A program made the position numbers and the translations under genes. 18,615 bases of DNA, taken from RUG334 sp045599645 (GTDB lineage: Bacteria; Muiribacteriota; Ozemobacteria; Ozemobacterales; Ozemobacteraceae). The notes beneath the pieces were generated by a model. The model saw nothing but the letters and a program-made list of their open reading frames with translations, did no database searches and had not been told where the DNA came from. The DNA is taken from NCBI GenBank assembly GCA_045599645.1, contig JAZRWI010000046.1, forward strand, positions 1 through 18,615, read 5' to 3'. Position 1 is the stretch's first letter. The number at the start of each line of letters is the position of its first letter. This document shows, in pieces, positions 1 to 7,300 of the stretch.

Positions 1-1443
1 ATTATCATAGGAAGTAACTTTATCTTCTGTAATGCCTGAATTTACAGCAAGAGTCTGTTCAGGAGTAAGAGACCCACCGGCATTTTCAGCAACATATTTC
101 TGCATCTGACCATAGTTTACAGCATCTGTAAGAGCTGTGCCCGAGGCAACATGGACGAGTCTCGCTTCAAGGTCGCTGCCATAAGGAGTTCCACTAAAAT
201 TATTATCTGTAGAGCTATGACCAAAGGAAACAGTTCCAGCTTCGCCAGCAACAGCCTGATAACCAATAGCTACGCTATTATCAGCATTTGCAGCAGTTTC
301 ATAGCCCATCGCAACACTGTTTGCACCAAAAGCCCTGTTCTGGTAACCAAAAGCCACACTGTTGTTTCCGTTAGCAATATTGCCATAACCTACTGCACTG
401 CTTTTATCACCAACAGTTTCCATTTCTTCACCAGTTTTGTTACTGAAACCGAAAGCAATGCTGTTAGTAGCAAAAGCCAAGTTGCCATTACCTACAGCAC
501 TGCTGTTTGCACCAGTAATCTGGTTTGAATTACCAAATGCACTGCTGTATGCACCATTAACATAATTCATATAACCAAAAGCGCTGCTTTCATCAGCCTC
601 GTCAGAAATATAGTTTGAAGAACCAAAAGCATTTGTAGTTAGACCGTTAGCCTGATTGGATGAGCCAAAAGCATTACTATGTTTACCATATACTTCGTTT
701 GAAGAACCGAAAGCGTTGGAAGGATTATCATATTCATCTGTTGCCCCCATAATATAGTTGCTATAACCAAAAGCGCTACTATAAGAAGAATTATTAAGAA
801 TACTGTTAGAAGCCCCGACTGCATTGCTGTATTCACTAACAGCAGTATTACCGAAACCTACAGCACTGCTGTTCATGCCATTGTCGATAGGCTTGGGATC
901 AGTTGGGTCGGATTCATCCCAGTTATTTTTATTACCAACAGCAATGCTACCTTTGCTTGTGGCAGCGTTACTATAACCGAAAGCACTACTAAATTGACCA
1001 GCAGCCTGGTTTCCCATACCAAAAGCATTGCTAAATTGCCCAGCAGCTTGGTTGTTATAACCGAAAGCACTACTGCTACCTCCAGTAGCATAGTTTCCAT
1101 TACCGAAAGCATTGCTGAGATCGGCTTGAGAATGGTTATCATAACCAAAAGCACTACTCCATTTACCTTGAGAAGTGTTGCCATAGCCAAAAGCATTGCT
1201 GTTGTCACCTTTAGCATAGCTAAGAGAGCCAAATGCACTACTTCCTGAACCCCCAATACAATTGCCACGCCCTACAGCAACACCATCTCTCGATGTTTCA
1301 TCATACCTACCGTTATTTTCGCCAATCATGATATTATTGTTGCTATCAACCTCTTGCTGAGGTAAAGGCATAGCAGCAAATGCGTTTGACGACATCGCGA
1401 TAAGCATGGCCAGGAACAATGTGAATTTGGTAAATCTGCGCAT
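1..1443 (-). CDS. YadA-like trimeric autotransporter adhesin, N-terminal part (cut by window edge)
   Basis: The frame is open from an ATG at 1443 down to base 1 (481 codons, no stop), so the C-terminus with the membrane anchor lies outside the window. Residues 1-24 are a signal peptide (basic start MRRFTKF, hydrophobic core, Ala-Phe-Ala-Ala cleavage site). About residues 60-390 are head repeats of the YadA type, roughly 14 residues each, of the form NAFGYGN/SSAFGYDN. Then comes a YadA neck (HSSTDNN...RLVHVASG...DAVNYGQ) and the first stalk repeat (NSGITEDKVTSYDN) at the edge. Such proteins form trimeric fibres on the outer membrane that bind hosts, surfaces or other cells. A good Shine-Dalgarno (GGGAGA, 1451-1456) sits 7 nt before the ATG. 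Signal peptide, head and neck closely resemble the protein at 4330-8121, so the two are paralogs. The ligand is unknown. Confidence 0.9.
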   Translation of the reverse strand, partial: MRRFTKFTLFLAMLIAMSSNAFAAMPLPQQEVDSNNNIMIGENNGRYDETSRDGVAVGRGNCIGGSGSSAFGSLSYAKGDNSNAFGYGNTSQGKWSSAFGYDNHSQADLSNAFGNGNYATGGSSSAFGYNNQAAGQFSNAFGMGNQAAGQFSSAFGYSNAATSKGSIAVGNKNNWDESDPTDPKPIDNGMNSSAVGFGNTAVSEYSNAVGASNSILNNSSYSSAFGYSNYIMGATDEYDNPSNAFGSSNEVYGKHSNAFGSSNQANGLTTNAFGSSNYISDEADESSAFGYMNYVNGAYSSAFGNSNQITGANSSAVGNGNLAFATNSIAFGFSNKTGEEMETVGDKSSAVGYGNIANGNNSVAFGYQNRAFGANSVAMGYETAANADNSVAIGYQAVAGEAGTVSFGHSSTDNNFSGTPYGSDLEARLVHVASGTALTDAVNYGQMQKYVAENAGGSLTPEQTLAVNSGITEDKVTSYDN

Positions 1444-1505
1444 ATAAGCATCTCCCATAGTCTAAAGCTATAATTATCCGGTTCGGCTTATCGACAAGAA
1501 GCTAA

Positions 1506-1566
1506 AATTGTTTAATTATGAATGCAAAAATAATTGTTTAATTAGAATGCAAAAATAATTGTTTAT
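1506..1566. repeat. 25/26-nt tandem repeat upstream of the first adhesin gene
   Basis: Two nearly identical units (1506-1531 and 1532-1556, each starting AATTGTTTAATTA and ending AATGCAAAAAT, differing by one indel) plus a partial third starting at 1557. The repeat lies 60-120 nt upstream of the adhesin start, where a change in copy number could alter promoter spacing. No convincing sigma-70 promoter was found beside it. Confidence 0.7.
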
Positions 1567-1610
1567 GATGAAGTTACGGGCTTGGTGATTTGTTCGAATG
1601 TATAAGTTTA

Positions 1611-1694
1611 GGGCGCTGCGCTAGGAGGGCGCGCCTTGGGCGCTAGAAGGGCGGCCTTGGGCCTAGGAGGGCGCAGCATAGCTGCTAGGAGGGG
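1611..1694. repeat. GC-rich triloop-hairpin array, copy A (four units)
   Basis: Four short palindromes follow each other: GCG-CTG-CGC (1613-1621), GCGCC-TTG-GGCGC (1631-1643), GGCC-TTG-GGCC (1653-1663) and GCAGC-ATA-GCTGC (1673-1685). They are joined by a 9-nt linker TAGGAGGGC or TAGAAGGGC, with a final TAGGAGGGG. Stems differ in sequence while the 3-nt loop and the linker are kept. The same array occurs at 8198-8281 (four units), 3832-3893 (three) and 2953-2972 (one). Confidence 0.8.
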
Positions 1695-2148
1695 ATTGTT
1701 TAGTTGACGCCTTTAGGTTGTTTCTGCTTTTCCGAACCAACTCACTGCCCAATCGAATGCATAATTCATAATGCATAATTGATTGTTGATAGATTGGGTT
1801 TGCTGCGGCTTCGACCACCCTAGTGCCAATGCCTGAATTGAGAATTGAAAATGGAGAATGGAGAATTTTTTGTTTAGTTTTGATGCGGCTTTGAGCGAGT
1901 CACTGCCAATTCGAATGCACAATGCATAATTGATTGGGTTTGCTGCTGATTCGAGCGGGGCGGTGCCCAAACTCAATTCATAATTCATAATGCATAATGC
2001 ATAATTGATTGATAGATTGGGTTTGCTGCTGATTCGACAAACTTAGTGCCAATGCCTGAATTGAGAATTGAAAATGGAGAATTTTTTGTCGGTTAGATTG
2101 GGTTTGCTGCTGATTCGAGCGGCCTAGTGCCAATGCTGGAATTGAGAA
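1695..2148. repeat. Composite intergenic repeat, copy A
   Basis: No gene is seen in this stretch. It holds about six copies of a ~45-nt unit (e.g. starting near 1795, 1934, 2018 and 2098, all beginning TGGGTTTGCTGC). They alternate with runs of the heptamer CATAATT/CATAATG (around 1755-1780 and 1976-2008) and the heptamer GAATTGA/GAATGGA (around 1839-1866 and 2061-2082). It ends about 10 nt from the hepT stop codon. The short frame open at 1713-1988 is made of repeat sequence and is not a gene. Confidence 0.8.
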
Positions 2149-2158
2149 TTGATTTTTA

Positions 2159-2563
2159 TTATTTTTTCTGTAAATATTGTTCTACATCATGCAAAAACAC
2201 TTCAGCACTCTTTAATAATTCTTCGGTTTTCTCTTTATTGATAATATAAAAATCCTCATAATCGCTCTTCTGCCTTATTTCAAATGCGTTGTTGATCAAT
2301 TTTCCATATGATCGATCAAAAACTTCTGACAATATATAACTTTTATTGAAATAAGCTATAACAGCAGAATGCTTTTTAAAATCTATTTTTTCTAATGCTA
2401 ATACAGCCCTAATAGCATGAAAAATTGCGTAATAAATTCTATTGTTCGTAGTAAACCAATCTTCGTTTTCTCTAGAAACTTTTGCCGCTTCAAAAGATTG
2501 TTTTGAACGTTCAAATCGATACTTGGCAAGCGATTTTATATCTTCCTGTAAATCAAAGGGCAC
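2159..2563 (-). CDS. hepT: HEPN-domain toxin (HepT-type, UPF0332/PF05168-like)
   Basis: A 134-residue, mostly helical protein of the HEPN superfamily. The sequence shows the family pattern of a helix with NRIYYAIFHAIRA (residues 41-53) and a late motif R97-QKS-D-Y102. HEPN ribonucleases have R-x4-6-H at this place; a tyrosine in this region is the reported target of adenylylation by the partner in HepT/MntA systems, and Y102 or Y106 could play that part. It overlaps the end of the nucleotidyltransferase gene by 11 nt, so the two are translated together and act as a pair: HEPN protein as toxin (RNA cleavage), MNT protein as antitoxin. The gene is A+T-rich and lies between two copies of the composite repeat, suggesting acquisition. 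Family assignment is firm; toxicity is inferred from the family. Confidence 0.82.
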   Translation of the reverse strand: MPFDLQEDIKSLAKYRFERSKQSFEAAKVSRENEDWFTTNNRIYYAIFHAIRAVLALEKIDFKKHSAVIAYFNKSYILSEVFDRSYGKLINNAFEIRQKSDYEDFYIINKEKTEELLKSAEVFLHDVEQYLQKK

Positions 2564-2915
2564 AGAGATTAATACCTTCCTTCAAGACATTTTCATAAAA
2601 AGGAATAAAAGTTGTTCGTTTATTAAAAATAGATTTGTTATGCATGATTGCAGATACCAAAACATTCTTTTTCTGTAAAATATCCGTGGATAAATCACTT
2701 ATTTTATCATCATACTTATTCAGGTCTTCTTCCGACAAATCAACAAGTATCATTATATCTATATCAGAGCCTTCTGTTGCCTCATTTCGAGCATATGAGC
2801 CATAAAGAATCACGTCATTAAGATGATTACCCAATAATGACCGCAGATTGGCTACAAATCCTTGCAGCAATTCATTTAATTCTTTTTTGTTTAATATTGG
2901 AAGTAGACTTTTCAT
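2553..2915 (-). CDS. mntA: Minimal nucleotidyltransferase antitoxin (MntA-type)
   Basis: A 120-residue protein with the nucleotidyltransferase core G39-S40-Y-A-R followed by D51-x-D53 (GSYARNEATEGSDIDI), the catalytic signature of the pol-beta/MNT fold; the two aspartates bind the metal ions. In known pairs this protein adds AMP to the HEPN partner and so neutralises it. It is the first gene of a two-gene unit and overlaps hepT by 11 nt. Upstream of the ATG there is no proper Shine-Dalgarno (only TTAAAG right before the start), and a promoter-like sequence ends just there, so the message could be nearly leaderless. Another nucleotidyltransferase role is possible, but the tight coupling with HEPN makes the toxin-antitoxin reading the best. 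Confidence 0.82.
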   Translation of the reverse strand: MKSLLPILNKKELNELLQGFVANLRSLLGNHLNDVILYGSYARNEATEGSDIDIMILVDLSEEDLNKYDDKISDLSTDILQKKNVLVSAIMHNKSIFNKRTTFIPFYENVLKEGINLCAL

Positions 2916-2921
2916 TCTTTA

Positions 2922-2950
2922 ATTTTACATACAAAACAAAAATATAGCAA
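2922..2950 (-). promoter_or_regulatory. Putative sigma-70 promoter of mntA-hepT
   Basis: On the minus strand TTGCTA (2945-2950) and TAAAAT (2922-2927) are separated by 17 nt. The predicted start of transcription would fall on or beside the mntA ATG at 2915, leaving almost no leader. The -35 box touches the border of the repeat starting at 2953. Confidence 0.4.
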
Positions 2951-2952
2951 GA

Positions 2953-3148
2953 GGGCGCTGCGCTAGGAGGGGATTGTTTAGCTGACGCTGTTAGGTAGTT
3001 GGTGCTGCTTCGAGTGGGGCGGTGCCCAAACTCAATTCATAATTCATAATTCATAATGCATAATTGATTGATAGATTGGGTTTGCTGCTGCTTCGACCGG
3101 CCTAGTGCCAATGCCTGAATTGAGAATTGAGAATTGAGAATTTTTCTC
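2953..3148. repeat. Composite intergenic repeat, copy B (one hairpin unit)
   Basis: It starts with a single GGGCGCTGCGC-TAGGAGGGG unit (2953-2972), then ATTGTTTAGCTGACGCTGTTAG, two ~45-nt units (near 2990 and 3077), a CATAATT/G heptamer run (about 3038-3065) and a GAATTGA run (about 3118-3138). Together with the hairpin cluster that follows, it fills the 320 nt between the toxin stop (3236) and the mntA start (2915). No gene is seen. Confidence 0.8.
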
Positions 3149-3228
3149 GGCTAAAAGCCAATAGTCAACAGCTAAGAGCGGCTGTTTTCTCGGCTGACAG
3201 CCGAATTCATAGCCGAAGGCTAATTCAT
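3136..3228. repeat. Cluster of triloop mini-hairpins after the toxin gene
   Basis: Four perfect short palindromes with 3-nt loops: GAGAA-TTT-TTCTC (3136-3148), GGCT-AAA-AGCC (3149-3159), CGGCT-GAC-AGCCG (3191-3203) and AGCC-GAA-GGCT (3211-3221). The last is bracketed by ATTCAT and AATTCAT. Lying directly past the toxin stop codon, it could act as an mRNA 3' end structure, but on the gene strand there is no clear U-run, so I do not call it an intrinsic terminator. Confidence 0.6.
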
Positions 3229-3235
3229 TTATATT

Positions 3236-3562
3236 CTATTTATTGCGATTGGTAAAAATATTATTATAGTCTTGTAGGAAATGGTAGACAGCTTCAACAG
3301 AAACAACGTTGTTTACTATACGGTATAAAATTAAATATCGATGTTTCTTAAAATTTATTTTTCTAATAGTTCGTCTTCTTAGTTCAGAATCATCCATTAA
3401 AGGCAAGCTACCAGCCAATAAAGAAAGTGATTTTACAGTATCTTTGAAATCAGAAATCAAATCTTTTGCAGCCTGATTACTTTTAAAAGTTTTTAAAATA
3501 TAATCAACATAGCTTTCAAATTGAGATTGAGCAAACTTAGTAATTACAACTTTATAGGTCAT
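3236..3562 (-). CDS. RelE/ParE-family toxin
   Basis: A 108-residue basic protein with the RelE/ParE outline: an N-terminal strand (YKVVITKFAQSQFESYVDYI), two helices, then the strand-rich end with R67-K-I-N-F-K-K-H-R-Y-L-I-L-Y-R and a final VSVEAVYHFLQDY. In the family this fold cleaves mRNA at the ribosome (RelE) or poisons gyrase (ParE); the sequence does not settle which. It overlaps the preceding small gene by 11 nt, as toxin genes usually do with their antitoxin. Base composition is A+T-rich, unlike dxs or hcp. The composite repeat lies on both sides of the pair. Confidence 0.82.
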   Translation of the reverse strand: MTYKVVITKFAQSQFESYVDYILKTFKSNQAAKDLISDFKDTVKSLSLLAGSLPLMDDSELRRRTIRKINFKKHRYLILYRIVNNVVSVEAVYHFLQDYNNIFTNRNK

Positions 3563-3791
3563 ATTTTTTTGCTAGTTTATCTGCAAAAGCTTCTGCATCA
3601 TCGTATTCATTGTTATTAAACTGATTTGCAGATTCATCTAATTGTTCAAGAATCTGTTCCTTGGTCAAAACCTTAAACGGAGTATCATCTTTCTGGCTCA
3701 TTAAAAGACACTTTGCAAAATTCTGTATTCGTAACAAATCGTCTTCTGGTAACATTTCAAGCATGGATACAGTTGTTTCTAAAGTAGTCAT
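3552..3791 (-). CDS. Antitoxin of the RelE/ParE-type pair
   Basis: A 79-residue acidic protein directly upstream of the toxin and overlapping it by 11 nt. It has a helical N-terminus (TVSMLEMLPEDDLLRIQNFAKCLL) and an acidic C-terminal part (LTKEQILEQLDESANQF...DAEAFADKLAKKYDL) of the kind that wraps around RelE-type toxins. I cannot name the DNA-binding fold, so autoregulation is only inferred from the family. An extended -10 promoter (3816-3824) and a Shine-Dalgarno buried in a small palindrome (3792-3804) precede it. Confidence 0.75.
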   Translation of the reverse strand: MTTLETTVSMLEMLPEDDLLRIQNFAKCLLMSQKDDTPFKVLTKEQILEQLDESANQFNNNEYDDAEAFADKLAKKYDL

Positions 3792-3804
3792 AAGGACGAT
3801 CCTT
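3792..3804 (-). promoter_or_regulatory. Shine-Dalgarno inside a triloop palindrome before the antitoxin
   Basis: On the minus strand the 13 bases directly before the ATG read AAGGA-TCG-TCCTT: a perfect 5-bp stem with a 3-nt loop whose left arm is the Shine-Dalgarno. It could limit translation of the antitoxin or, as DNA, be a small operator for the toxin-antitoxin complex. Confidence 0.5.
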
Positions 3805-3815
3805 TCATATACTTA

Positions 3816-3824
3816 ATTATAGCA
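3816..3824 (-). promoter_or_regulatory. Extended -10 promoter of the toxin-antitoxin operon
   Basis: The minus strand reads TGC-TATAAT, a perfect -10 hexamer with the TGn extension. No good -35 is seen because the GC-rich hairpin array begins right upstream (3832). The expected leader is about 18 nt, with the Shine-Dalgarno at a normal distance. Confidence 0.6.
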
Positions 3825-3831
3825 TAATTGA

Positions 3832-4313
3832 GGGCGCTGCGCTAGGAGGGCGCGCTTTGGGCGCTAGAAGGGCGGCCTGCGGCCTAGGAGGGGATTGTTT
3901 AGCTGACGCTGTTAGGTAGTTGGTGCTGATTCGAGCGGGTCGGTGCACAAACTCAATTCATAATTCATAATGCATAATTCATAATTCATAATTCATAATG
4001 CATAATGCATAATTCATAATGCATAATTCATAATGCATAATGCATAATTGATTGATAGATTGGGTTTGCTGCTGATTCGACAAACCTAGTGCCAATGCCT
4101 GAATTGAGAATTGAGAATTGAAAATTGAGTATTTTTTGTCGGTTAGATTGGGTTTGTTGCTGATTCGACTGGGGCGGTGCCCAAACTCAATTCATAATTC
4201 ATAATTCATAATGCATAATTGATTGATAGATTGGGTTTGCTGCTGATTCGACAAACTTAGTGCCAATGCCTGAATTGAGAATTGAGAATTGAGAATTTTT
4301 CTCGGCTAAAAGC
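3832..4313. repeat. Composite intergenic repeat, copy C (three hairpin units)
   Basis: The stretch between the antitoxin and the large adhesin gene holds no gene. It begins with three hairpin units (a degenerate GCGCTGCGC, then GCGCT-TTG-GGCGC, then GGCC-TGC-GGCC) with TAGGAGGGC/TAGAAGGGC linkers to about 3893. About four ~45-nt units follow (near 3912, 4060, 4149 and 4236), alternating with CATAATT/G runs and GAATTGA runs. It ends in GAGAA-TTT-TTCTC (about 4291-4303), the same ending as copy B, followed by GGCT-rich sequence up to the adhesin stop codon. Confidence 0.8.
3959..4049. repeat. Heptamer microsatellite, 13 copies of CATAATT/CATAATG
   Basis: Thirteen uninterrupted 7-nt units, each CATAATT or CATAATG in irregular order, inside repeat copy C. 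It is the longest such run in the window; other copies of the repeat have two to eight units. The number of units is likely to vary between strains by slippage. Confidence 0.85.
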
Positions 4314-4329
4314 TAAGAGCCAACAGCTG

Positions 4330-7300
4330 TTAGCGGCTGCTTTCTTTGGCCATTTTGAGCATCAGGCGTTCGAGGTGTTTGATTCTGTAGACGAGGTCTG
4401 AATTCTTGCTTTCCAGGGCAATGATTCTGGAATCTTGGGCAGCAAGCTTTACTTTCAGCTCTGAGTTTTCCTGGCTAACGGCTTCAAGCTGGGCATTGTC
4501 TGCAGATGCTGCCATTGCTGTATTAACAACAGGTTGTTCTGATCTGTGACCGAAGGAGAAGCTGACACCAGCGTTGACGATATTTTCATCGCCACCAACA
4601 TTTCCGCCTAAGCTGTAGTAAACATCGCGGCTCGGTCGGTAGAAAAGACCGACAGCAGCCGCAGACTGACCATTCAGATTACCAAAGCCTATGCCTGCAC
4701 TCCATTTATTTTCCGGGTCGAAATCCATTGGCTTAAGAGCAGCAAGAGCGCCGGCACTGGCACCAACCTTGCTAATTCTTCCGTCCATCTTGTTCAAATC
4801 ATTGCGTAATTTAAGAACTTCGCCTGAATTACCGCCGTTCGCTGCAACGTAATCCTTCATCTGGCCGTAGTTTACTGCATCGTTGTCGTCTTGGGCATCA
4901 GCAACATGAGTAAGCCTTCTGTTGAGGTCTGAATCATAGGTTCCGTCTTCCTGACCCTTCTTGTCGCCGGCAGAATGACCGAAGGAAACGACATTATCAG
5001 CAGCGGCAACAGACTGATTGCCGATAGCAACACTATTAGCACCGCTAACATTGCTATTATTACCGACTATGAAGCTTCCATTCCCGGTAATCTTATTGTC
5101 ATTACCCAAGGCATATGAACCATGACCGCTGATATCACTCGGGTCACCGAAAGCGCCTGAATTATTGCCTGTAATTTTATTGCCGAAACCTACAGCTATT
5201 GAATAATCACCCTTAACTGTGTTACCGATGAAATCGTTATTCTTTCCGCTGATTGCGTAACCAATGGCGATGGAGTTTTTACCGACAACGACGTTATCCT
5301 TACCAATAGCCATTGAATCGCCAGAAGCAGCGTTTTGAATACCAATTGCAATATCCTTGCTTTTACCATCAATACCAGATTTGTTGCTGGCACCAATAGC
5401 GATGGAACCGCTACCGAAGCTGTTTCCCTTCTTTTCGTCAATATAACCAAGACCAGCCTGAAGCTTTTTGATGGTTTCTATTTCAGATTTGTTGCTCTGA
5501 ATATTGGTTTTGTTAGTCGCAATATCGCTGGCATTCTTGGAAATATTCGTCTTGTTAGTAGCAATATCGCCAGCATTTTTGTCAATATTCGCCTTGTTAG
5601 TAGCAATATCGCCAGCATTTTTGTCAATATTCGTCTTATTGGTAGCAATATCGCTAGTGTTTTTGCCAATATTTGTCTTATTGGTATCAATATCTGTCTT
5701 GCTACTGGAAATATCGTCTGTGTTCTTGTCAATACTTGTCTTGTTAGCAGCAATGTCTGTGGTATTCTTTGCTACCTTTTCGCTAAGTTCAGGGTCAGAA
5801 CCACCGCCAGCCTGGATTTCAAAGGTTTCGCCGTTTCCTTTTTTCAAGATATACTTTTTGTTTTCAGCGTCAAAGGAAGCATCGGTGAAAGCAGTCTTGA
5901 ACTGGCCGTAGTTAACAGCATCGTTATCTGCTTCCCCATTAGCGACGTTGGAAATTTTAAAAACACCGCCGGTAACAGACGTAACATTTGCAATAAAAGC
6001 GTCGTAGGAGTTGACCTTTGCGGCAGTAATGCCAGAGGTAACTACATTATCGTAGGCAGCTACCTTTTCGGCGGTAATACCAGAAGCAGCAACATTATCG
6101 TAGGCAGCTACCTTTTCGGCGGTAATACCAGAAGCAGCAACAATATCGTAGGCAGCTACCTTTTCGGCAGTAATACCTGAATTTACTGCATTGAGCTGAG
6201 TTTCGTTTAAAGCATTCTGTTTACCGGAAACTGCTGTATTCAACTGACCAACGTTTACAGCATCTGTATCATCTTCACCGGGAGCAACGTGAACAAGTCT
6301 GCTATTTAAATCATCGGTATAAGTACCACCACTAGCTTTTGAGTCTCCGGAGCTATGGCCGAAGGAAACCACATTACTATCATTAGCAACAGCCTGGAAG
6401 CCAATAGCCGTGCTGTAAGCCGCATTAGCAATATTTTCATAGCCCAAGGTTATACTGTATTCTGAATTATGCTGGTTTTTATAACCAAAAGCATATCCGG
6501 CCTCTTCATAAATACTATTTTCAATACCGACAGCGGTACTGTTTTTACCTTCAATATGGTTTTTATAGCCAAAAGCATGATCGTTTTGCAATAGAATATT
6601 ATTATCAATACCAACAGCAATGCTTTGCTGGTTTTCAACATAGTTGTTATACCCGACAGCAACACTCTTGCTGCCATATTCACGAACCATGTTATTATTA
6701 CCAAAAGCGCTACTATTCTCACCTAAGGCATTATTATTATAACCAAAGGAACTGCTGTTTTCACCAAAGGCAGTATTATTATAGCCAGCAGCACTACTGT
6801 TTTTCTTTAAGGCTTTATTGCCACTACCAACTGCTGTGCTGTCCTGGCCATCAGAAAAATTCTGGTAGCCCATAGCCACGCTGTTTGTGCCGGTAGCGGT
6901 GTTCTGGTAACCGAAGGCGCTGCTGTAATCAGCTTTGGCTTGATTTGAAATACCGACAGCGGTGGTATCAGCTTTTGAGCTAATATTAGTACGACCAAAA
7001 GCATTGCTGCCAGAACCTGTGGCCTGATTCTGAACACCAAAAGCATTGCTTTGTTTACCAGAGGCAGTATTGTCATACCCAAAGGCATTGGCAAATTCAT
7101 TTGTAGCCTTATTATTGCTACCAAAAGCACTAGTATTAATATCATCGGCAAGATTAGTATAACCAAATGCGTTGCCACATTCTCCATCCGCTTTATTTTC
7201 ATTACCAAAGGAACTGCTGAAATCACCAGTAGCTTTGTTCGCAATACCGACAGTTGCAGCACCTTCAGAATTAGAAACAGCGTTATTTCTTCCTATAGCA

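Noticed and set aside
151..1248. Open frames on both strands inside 1-1443
   Set aside because: They are shadows of the head-repeat codons; the minus-strand frame from 1443 gives a signal peptide, head and neck, the others do not.
1713..1988. 91-codon frame in repeat copy A
   Set aside because: It consists of intergenic repeat units also present at four other sites where the frame is broken, and has no ribosome site.
3959..4049. CRISPR array
   Set aside because: The repeated unit is 7 nt without spacers; no cas genes are near.
5335..6180. 281-codon open frame on the plus strand inside the large adhesin gene
   Set aside because: It lies antisense to the biased, repetitive codons of the adhesin stalk, and its protein is a repeat of low-complexity strands. 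The minus-strand gene explains it fully.
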